This document shows positions 1 to 5,465 of a stretch of 5,465 bases of DNA, piece by piece. A program made the translations under genes and the position numbers. The notes under the pieces were generated by a model, which did no database searches, was not told the DNA's origin, and saw only the letters and a program-made list of their open reading frames with translations. Within the stretch, counting starts at the first letter, position 1. Each line of letters opens with the position of its first letter. The DNA is from an uncultured Eubacteriales bacterium. GTDB lineage: Bacteria; Bacillota_A; Clostridia; Oscillospirales; Oscillospiraceae. The stretch lies in contig USNH01000079.1 of the NCBI GenBank assembly GCA_900556015.1, positions 1 to 5,465 of the forward strand. Reading direction: 5' to 3'.

Positions 1-646
<646 letters not shown>

Positions 647-649
647 GGG

Positions 650-1144
650 TCATTCTCCTTCTGTCATTTGATGGGTGAGATAGCGGCGCGCCATATCCAG
701 CGCATGATGAGCGGACAGGGCGCGTATCTGCGCCCGGTCGCCGCCCAGGGCCAGCTGCTCCACAAAAACGCCCTCCGGCGCGGCCAGCGCCGTGAACACC
801 GTGCCCACCGGGTTGCCCCGGTCGTCGCCGTCCGGCCCGGCCAGGCCGGTGACGGACAGCGCCAGGTCAGCGCCGGTGAGCACCCGTGCGCCCAGGGCCA
901 TGGCGCGGGCCACCGGGGCGGACACCGCGCCGCAGCGCTCCAGCAGGGCGGCGGGCACGCGCAGCACCTGCTCCTTTACGTGGTTGGTATAGCTGACCAC
1001 CCCGCCCAGGAACACCTGGGACGCGCCGGGGATGTCCGTCAGCTCCTTGGCGATGAGTCCGCCGGTGCAGCTCTCGGCGGCGGCCAGCGTCAGCCCCCGC
1101 TCCCGGCACAGCTGGAGGATCTCCGCGGCGATGCTTGTCTGCAT
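650..1144 (-). CDS. pncC: CinA C-terminal domain protein, probable nicotinamide-nucleotide amidohydrolase (PncC-like)
   Basis: This 164-residue protein is a stand-alone CinA C-terminal domain. Characterised family members deamidate nicotinamide mononucleotide to nicotinate mononucleotide, recycling NMN into NAD synthesis in the cytoplasm. Signatures seen are AAAESCTGGLI at 21-31 (the conserved Ser/Thr catalytic loop), FLGGVVSYTNHVK at 45-57, GAVS at 72-75, and SVTGLAGPDGD at 97-107 followed by PVGTVF at 112-117. The length matches E. coli PncC (about 165 residues), and the N-terminal MoaB-like domain of full-length CinA is absent. An in-frame ATG also exists at 1150, overlapping the thiI stop as ATGA. 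However, the GGAGG at 1152-1156 is 1 nt from it and 7 nt from the ATG at 1144, so I chose 1144. A longer open frame to 1201 lies within thiI and lacks a suitable site. The gene sits in tight tandem with thiI and the small membrane protein. The family is secure; the enzymatic activity is inferred from homologues. Confidence 0.92.
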   Translation of the reverse strand: MQTSIAAEILQLCRERGLTLAAAESCTGGLIAKELTDIPGASQVFLGGVVSYTNHVKEQVLRVPAALLERCGAVSAPVARAMALGARVLTGADLALSVTGLAGPDGDDRGNPVGTVFTALAAPEGVFVEQLALGGDRAQIRALSAHHALDMARRYLTHQMTEGE

Positions 1145-1146
1145 GG

Positions 1147-2325
1147 TCATACCTCCGGCTTGACCCGGATCATCTCCCGGTTCTCCATGGCGCGGCGGCA
1201 CAGGCCCTCCACGTCCAGCGCGGACTCGTACTCCCGCACCTCCTCCACGTTGGGCTTCGTCTTGGGATGGCGGGGGGTGAACACGGTGCAGCAGTCCTCA
1301 TAGGGGAGGATGGACGTGTCGAACGTGCCGATCTTACGGGCGATCTTCACGATCTCCTCCTTGTCCAGGCCGATAAGGGGACGCAGCACCGGCATGGTGG
1401 TCACGTCCTCGCTGACGGCCAGCGCCTGCATGGTCTGACTGGCCACCTGACCCAGATTCTCGCCGGTGACAAGGGCGCGGCAGCGCAGCTCCAGCGCCAG
1501 CTGGTTGGCCAAACGCATCATGAACCGCCGCATAATGAGGGTGAAGTGATCCTCCGGGCACTTGCGGCGTATCTCCTCCTGAATTTCGGTAAACGGGATG
1601 ATGAACACCGCCAGCCGCCCGCACCAGGGCGTCAGCTCCTGGGCCAGCCGCAGCACCTTCTCCCGGGCCAGCTCGCTGGTGTAGGGAGGGGAGGCGAAGT
1701 GGATCATCTCCAGCTGCACGCCGCGCTTGGCGATCATGTAGCTGGACACAGGGCTGTCGATACCGCCGGACAGCAGGCTCACCGCGTGGCCGCCCATGCC
1801 GAGGGGCAGGCCGCCGGCGGCGGATTCCGCCGGGCCGTGGACGTAGGCCGCGTCCTCCCGCACCTCCACGAACACCGTCAGCTCCGGGTGGTGGACGTCC
1901 ACCTTCAGGTGGGGGAAGGCGTCGTGGAGCGCGCCGCCCACCCACTGGCTCAGCTGGATGCTGCCCATGGGGAAGGACTTGTCCGCCCGCTTGCTCTCCA
2001 CCTTGAAGGACTTGGCCTCGGTCAGCGCGTCGGCCAAGTACGTCTTGGCGGTCTGGAAGATGGCCTCCTTGGATTTTTCGCAGGGCAGGGCGCGGGTGAT
2101 GGCGATGATGCCGAACACCTGCTTGCAGGCGTTGTACGCCCCGGCGATGTCGCAGGTCTCCTCCGCCGGTTCAACGTAGATGGTGGACTGGCGGGAGTAA
2201 ATTTTGAATTTGCCGAACCGCTGGGTGCGGCGGCGGATGTTGCTCATGAGCTTCATTTCAAAGCTGCGGCGGTTCAGGCCCTTCAGAACGACCTCGCCCA
2301 GCTTGCACAGGATGATCTCGTGCAT
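1147..2325 (-). CDS. thiI: tRNA 4-thiouridine synthase ThiI (short form without rhodanese domain)
   Basis: ThiI adenylates uridine 8 of tRNA with ATP and inserts sulfur to give 4-thiouridine, a near-UV-sensitive modification. In some bacteria the same protein also takes part in thiamine thiazole synthesis. This 392-residue protein has an N-terminal ferredoxin-like region (about 1-55), a THUMP tRNA-binding region (about 56-165) and a PP-loop ATP pyrophosphatase domain with SLLSGGIDSP at 183-192. MIHFASPPYTS (207-217), VTGENLGQVASQT (286-298) and LPYEDCCTVFTPRHP (340-354) are further family signatures. By my alignment Cys346 corresponds to the persulfide-accepting Cys344 of E. coli ThiI. The C-terminal rhodanese domain of the 482-residue E. 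coli protein is missing, as in the roughly 400-residue Bacillus type, where sulfur comes directly from a cysteine desulfurase. No desulfurase gene is next to it here. The start at 2325 has AAGGAGA at 2335-2341, 9 nt upstream. The stop TGA overlaps the alternative cinA ATG. Confidence 0.96.
   Translation of the reverse strand: MHEIILCKLGEVVLKGLNRRSFEMKLMSNIRRRTQRFGKFKIYSRQSTIYVEPAEETCDIAGAYNACKQVFGIIAITRALPCEKSKEAIFQTAKTYLADALTEAKSFKVESKRADKSFPMGSIQLSQWVGGALHDAFPHLKVDVHHPELTVFVEVREDAAYVHGPAESAAGGLPLGMGGHAVSLLSGGIDSPVSSYMIAKRGVQLEMIHFASPPYTSELAREKVLRLAQELTPWCGRLAVFIIPFTEIQEEIRRKCPEDHFTLIMRRFMMRLANQLALELRCRALVTGENLGQVASQTMQALAVSEDVTTMPVLRPLIGLDKEEIVKIARKIGTFDTSILPYEDCCTVFTPRHPKTKPNVEEVREYESALDVEGLCRRAMENREMIRVKPEV
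1152..1156 (-). promoter_or_regulatory. Ribosome binding site deciding the cinA/pncC start
   Basis: GGAGG on the minus strand is inside the last codons of thiI. It is 7 nt from the ATG at 1144 but only 1 nt from the ATG at 1150, so the downstream ATG is preferred although the upstream one makes the classic ATGA overlap with the thiI stop. Confidence 0.7.
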
Positions 2326-2359
2326 GGGATGGTTTCTCCTTGTTGTTTTACTTGTCGTT

Positions 2360-2941
2360 TTATTTTACCGCGCTCCAGGCGCATAGCACCAGCGTGGCCG
2401 CCAGCACGATGCTCACCGGCAGGCGGAAGCGGCGGTAGAGGCGCTGGATGGCCGCGCCGCAGCCAAACCACAGCAGACATGCCAGTGCGCAGAAAAGGGT
2501 GAAGGCCAATGCCGCCAGCAGCATGGCGCCGACGGCGGTGGTAAAGGGGATGACGTACACGGAAAAGATGCTCAGCGCCGCCACCCAGCTTTTCACGTTC
2601 AGGACCTGCAGCAGGATGCCGCTCTGGAAGCTGCCCTCGCCGGAGCGCTGGTCGTCCCCGGCGGGCTTCAGGCCGCTGCGCACCATGCCGAAGGCCAGAT
2701 AGAGCATATACAGGGCGCCCAGCCACTTGAGATACGGCACCAGCGCCGGGATCTTTTCCGACAGCAGCACATTCAGAAGGCCGCACAGGGCGCACTTGAC
2801 GAGAAGCCCGGCCATGCTGCCGGCGAGGAACCGCCAGAAGCGGGAGCCGCCCGAGGCGCCCAGGTACAGGCTCATCAGGGTGTTGGGGCCGGGGGTCACG
2901 GCTATAATGGCGCAGTAGACCAAAAAGGCGGGGATGTTCAT
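2360..2941 (-). CDS. LysE/RhtB-family amino-acid exporter
   Basis: This 193-residue integral membrane protein has about six hydrophobic segments, at roughly 5-25, 38-60, 68-88, 115-135, 137-163 and 173-190. TPGPN at 16-20, early in the first helix, is the hallmark of LysE/RhtB translocators. The segment around 105-123 (FQSGILLQVLNVKSWVAAL) corresponds to the conserved F..G...Q.LNPK.W motif, with Val replacing the usual Pro. Family members export amino acids or related metabolites from the cytoplasm using the proton gradient; the substrate here cannot be read from the sequence. The length is slightly below the usual 200-210 residues. The start at 2941 is preceded by GAGGAG at 2948-2953, 6 nt away and overlapping the comM stop codon, so translation is likely coupled to comM. 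Thirty-four bp separate its stop from thiI. No dedicated regulator gene is visible nearby, unlike many lysE loci. Confidence 0.9.
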   Translation of the reverse strand: MNIPAFLVYCAIIAVTPGPNTLMSLYLGASGGSRFWRFLAGSMAGLLVKCALCGLLNVLLSEKIPALVPYLKWLGALYMLYLAFGMVRSGLKPAGDDQRSGEGSFQSGILLQVLNVKSWVAALSIFSVYVIPFTTAVGAMLLAALAFTLFCALACLLWFGCGAAIQRLYRRFRLPVSIVLAATLVLCAWSAVK

Positions 2942-2951
2942 AGACTGCTCC

Positions 2952-4466
2952 TCATTTCAGGATACCGCTGCTGCGGAACTGTATGGCCTCCGCCAGATGG
3001 GCGGCGGAGATGCTTTCCGCGCCCTCCAGGTCGGCGATGGTGCGGGCCATGCGTAAAATGCGGTCGTGGCTGCGGCCCGTCAGGCCCAGCCGGTCGAACG
3101 CGCCCTTCATCAGCCTGTCGCCGGCCTCGTCCAGGGCGCAGTATCGGCCCACCATGGGCGGCGTCATGTAGGCGTTGCAGGAGACGTCTGTTCCGGCGAA
3201 GCGGCGCTTCTGTATCTCACGGGCCGCGTTGACCCGCTGGCGCACCGCCTCGGAGCTCTCCGGCGTTTCCCGGCGGCGCATGGCCTCGTACTCCACCGAC
3301 GGCACCTCGATGTGCATATCGATGCGGTCCAGCAGCGGCCCGGAGATGCGGCGCATATACTGCTCCACCTGGCTCTCCGAGCAGGTGCAGCGCCCGCTGG
3401 GATGGCCGTACCAGCCGCAGCGGCAGGGGTTCATGGCGCACACCAGCATGAACCGGCTGGGCAGCGTCAGCGTTCCGGCGGCACGGGTGATGGTGACGAA
3501 TCCGTCCTCCAGCGGCTGGCGCAAAGTCTCCAGCGTGGACTTGTCGAACTCCGGCAGCTCGTCCAAAAACAGCACCCCGTTGTGGGCCAGGGATATTTCA
3601 CCGGGCCGGGGCACACTGCCGCCGCCGGACAGCGACACGGTGGACGCGGTGTGGTGGGGGCTGCGGAAGGGCCGGGCGTCCACCAGCGGGTGGGAAGGGT
3701 CGGTCATGCCCGCCACGGAGTAGATCTCCGTGGTTTGCAGCGCCTCCTCGCGGGTCATGTCCGGCAGGATGGAGGGGACGCGCCGGGCCAGCATGGATTT
3801 GCCCGCGCCGGGCGACCCCACCAGCAGCACGTTGTGGCCGCCGGCGGCGGCGATCTCCAGCCCGCGCTTCACGTTCTCCTGGCCCATCACATCGGCAAAG
3901 TCCGGCATGGGGCGGGGCTGGTGTACCGGCATCCAGCGGGGCGCGGGCTGCATGGCCTTCTGCCCCGTCAGGTGGGCGATGAGCTGGCCCACCGTCTCCA
4001 CGCCGTATACCGTCACGCCGTCGGCCAGCGTGGCCTCGGCGGCGTTGGCAGCGGGAACGAACAGCGTTTTGATGCCCAGCCGGGCGGCGGTCAGCGCCAT
4101 GGGCAGCACGCCGGTGACGGGGCGCAGCGCGCCGCTGAGGCTCAGCTCACCCAAAAACGCCGCGTCCGCCGGCAGGGGCTTCAGCTCCTCCGCCGCTGCC
4201 AAAATACCCAGCAGGATGGGCAGGTCGTACACCGTGCCCTCCTTCCGAAGCCGGGCGGGGGCGAGGTTCACGGTGATGCGGCTGACGGGGAACTTCGCGC
4301 CGCAGTTCTTTACCGCCGCACGCACCCGCTCACGGGATTCCTTCACCGCCGTGTCCGGCAGACCCACCACATCGAAGCCCGGCAGTCCGCCGGACAGGAA
4401 ACACTCCACCGACACCTCGTAGCCGCTGATGCCCGTCAGGCCCAGCGAGCGCACCGTTACCATCAT
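2952..4466 (-). CDS. comM: YifB/ComM family Mg-chelatase-like AAA+ ATPase
   Basis: The 504-residue protein is a full-length YifB/ComM. In Gram-negative transformable bacteria ComM is a hexameric helicase that promotes branch migration and integration of imported DNA; the role in Clostridia is less clear. The N-terminal Lon-protease-like (ChlI) domain covers about 1-165 and contains GLPGFDVVGLPDTAVKESRE and the NLAPA segment. The AAA+ core has Walker A GSPGAGKS (217-224), FRSPHHTAS (267-275), Walker B VLFLDE (298-303), CAMNPCRCG (343-351) and the arginine-finger region GPLLDRID (376-383). Cysteines 348, 350, 360 and 362 form a CxC-x9-CxC cluster typical of the family and suited to metal binding. 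The C-terminal Mg_chelatase_C region ends in the family-typical RSYDRIL-like (here RSHDRILR) and AEAIQFR motifs. The frame extends to a GTG at 4475, but that codon overlaps GGGAGG (4475-4480). The ATG at 4466 is 8 nt downstream of it and is the better start. It is the first gene of the leftward cluster. Confidence 0.96.
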   Translation of the reverse strand: MMVTVRSLGLTGISGYEVSVECFLSGGLPGFDVVGLPDTAVKESRERVRAAVKNCGAKFPVSRITVNLAPARLRKEGTVYDLPILLGILAAAEELKPLPADAAFLGELSLSGALRPVTGVLPMALTAARLGIKTLFVPAANAAEATLADGVTVYGVETVGQLIAHLTGQKAMQPAPRWMPVHQPRPMPDFADVMGQENVKRGLEIAAAGGHNVLLVGSPGAGKSMLARRVPSILPDMTREEALQTTEIYSVAGMTDPSHPLVDARPFRSPHHTASTVSLSGGGSVPRPGEISLAHNGVLFLDELPEFDKSTLETLRQPLEDGFVTITRAAGTLTLPSRFMLVCAMNPCRCGWYGHPSGRCTCSESQVEQYMRRISGPLLDRIDMHIEVPSVEYEAMRRRETPESSEAVRQRVNAAREIQKRRFAGTDVSCNAYMTPPMVGRYCALDEAGDRLMKGAFDRLGLTGRSHDRILRMARTIADLEGAESISAAHLAEAIQFRSSGILK

Positions 4467-4474
4467 GGGCCGCA

Positions 4475-4480
4475 CCTCCC
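4475..4480 (-). promoter_or_regulatory. Ribosome binding site deciding the comM start
   Basis: GGGAGG on the minus strand lies 8 nt before the ATG at 4466 and physically overlaps the upstream in-frame GTG (4475-4473). That makes the GTG an unlikely start. Confidence 0.75.
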
Positions 4481-4498
4481 ATTTTTATCGTACAGCTC

Positions 4499-4507
4499 AT
4501 CATACCA
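4499..4507 (-). promoter_or_regulatory. Possible extended -10 promoter for comM operon
   Basis: Read on the minus strand the sequence is TGGTATGAT, an extended -10 element with five of six matches to TATAAT. The hexamer at the -35 position is poor (TATTCA at 17-bp spacing), as is common for extended -10 promoters. The start site would be near 4492, about 26 nt upstream of the comM ATG. It is the best candidate upstream of the leftward gene cluster, but weaker than the nifJ promoter. Confidence 0.45.
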
Positions 4508-4558
4508 TAAAAATCGCCGCGTGAATAGCCGTTTTTCGGAAAAAGTTGCGGCGTTTTT

Positions 4559-4579
4559 GCGCGGAGTGACCCTACGCGC
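4559..4579. repeat. GC-rich imperfect inverted repeat in the divergent intergenic region
   Basis: GCGCGGAG (4559-4566) and CTACGCGC (4572-4579) can pair with one mismatch around a 5-nt spacer (TGACC). The element lies between the two divergent promoters, outside both predicted leaders. No T-run follows it on either strand, so it is not an intrinsic terminator. Confidence 0.4.
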
Positions 4580-4594
4580 CGCGGCGGACGTGAG

Positions 4595-4621
4595 AATTTT
4601 TGTGCATGGTGCTAAAAAATT
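4595..4621. repeat. Imperfect inverted repeat upstream of the nifJ promoter
   Basis: AATTTTTGTGC (4595-4605) and GCTAAAAAATT (4611-4621) are inverted copies with two mismatches in 11 positions, separated by ATGGT. The right arm runs into an A6T6 palindrome (4614-4625). It lies about 30-55 bp upstream of the nifJ -35 box. It could be an operator or simply A-tract DNA; no known regulator motif is recognised. Confidence 0.4.
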
Positions 4622-4651
4622 TTTTCACGGCAGAAATAACGAAAATGTGGG

Positions 4652-4680
4652 TTTACACCGGCGTGTATTTGTGCTACTAT
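4652..4680 (+). promoter_or_regulatory. Sigma-A-type promoter of nifJ
   Basis: TTTACA (4652-4657) and TACTAT (4675-4680) are separated by exactly 17 bp, and TGC directly before the -10 gives an extended -10 element. Transcription would start near 4687, leaving a leader of about 70 nt before the nifJ ATG. A/T-rich DNA lies upstream and could act as an UP element. This is a consensus match only, without experimental support. Confidence 0.7.
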
Positions 4681-4682
4681 GA

Positions 4683-5465
<783 letters not shown>

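Noticed and set aside
1145..1201. N-terminal extension of pncC to 1201 (183 residues)
   Set aside because: The extra residues are Pro/Gly/Arg-rich, lie inside thiI and have no family similarity. The GGAGG at 1152-1156 points to the ATG at 1144.
1135..2502. 455-codon open frame on the plus strand opposite thiI
   Set aside because: Antisense shadow of thiI with skewed His/Leu/Gln/Gly composition and no family motif.
4559..4579. GC-rich dyad as a rho-independent terminator
   Set aside because: No T-tract follows the stem on either strand, and the two flanking genes diverge, so no terminator is expected here.
3066..4682. 538-codon open frame on the plus strand opposite comM
   Set aside because: It is antisense to a clear, full-length comM, and its translation is low-complexity His/Gln/Gly/Arg-rich, as expected from a GC-rich antisense frame. 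It has no convincing start signal.

Overview
The window looks like chromosome of an anaerobic, GC-rich member of the Clostridia. Pyruvate:ferredoxin oxidoreductase (PFOR), AGGAGG-type ribosome binding sites before almost every gene, and the GC-rich yet Firmicutes-like protein sequences suggest the Oscillospiraceae type (relatives of Oscillibacter or Flavonifractor). This taxonomic guess is inference from sequence style; no search was run. There is no sign of a mobile element, CRISPR array, tRNA or rRNA.

Layout. Positions 1-4466 hold six tightly packed genes, all on the minus strand. In order of transcription they are comM/yifB (AAA+ ATPase, 4466-2952), a LysE/RhtB-type exporter (2941-2360), thiI (tRNA 4-thiouridine synthase, 2325-1147), a stand-alone CinA C-terminal/PncC amidohydrolase (1144-650), a small three-helix membrane protein of unknown function (646-206), and the N-terminus of a GH1 6-phospho-beta-glucosidase (191 to beyond the left edge). 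Gaps are 10, 34, 2, 3 and 14 bp, and each gene has its own Shine-Dalgarno sequence, often inside the end of the gene before. I see no terminator between them, so they probably form one operon. Its members share no obvious pathway: DNA recombination/transformation, amino-acid export, tRNA thiolation, pyridine-nucleotide salvage and sugar phosphate hydrolysis.

Positions 4467-4757 are a divergent intergenic region. A well-formed sigma-A-type promoter (TTTACA, 17-bp spacer, TACTAT with an upstream TG) points right to nifJ, and an extended -10-like TGGTATGAT points left to comM. Between them lie A/T tracts, an A6T6 palindrome and two imperfect inverted repeats.

Positions 4758-5465 encode the first 236 residues of PFOR (nifJ/por) on the plus strand, running off the right edge. 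Its pyruvate- and thiamine-site residues fall at the same numbers as in the Desulfovibrio africanus enzyme.

This is mostly an ordinary housekeeping region. I found no convincing new system. The points most worth a second look are the uncharacterised membrane protein coupled to cinA, the unusual stretch in the GH1 gene just at the left edge, the dyad/A-tract structure upstream of nifJ, and the mixed composition of the operon.
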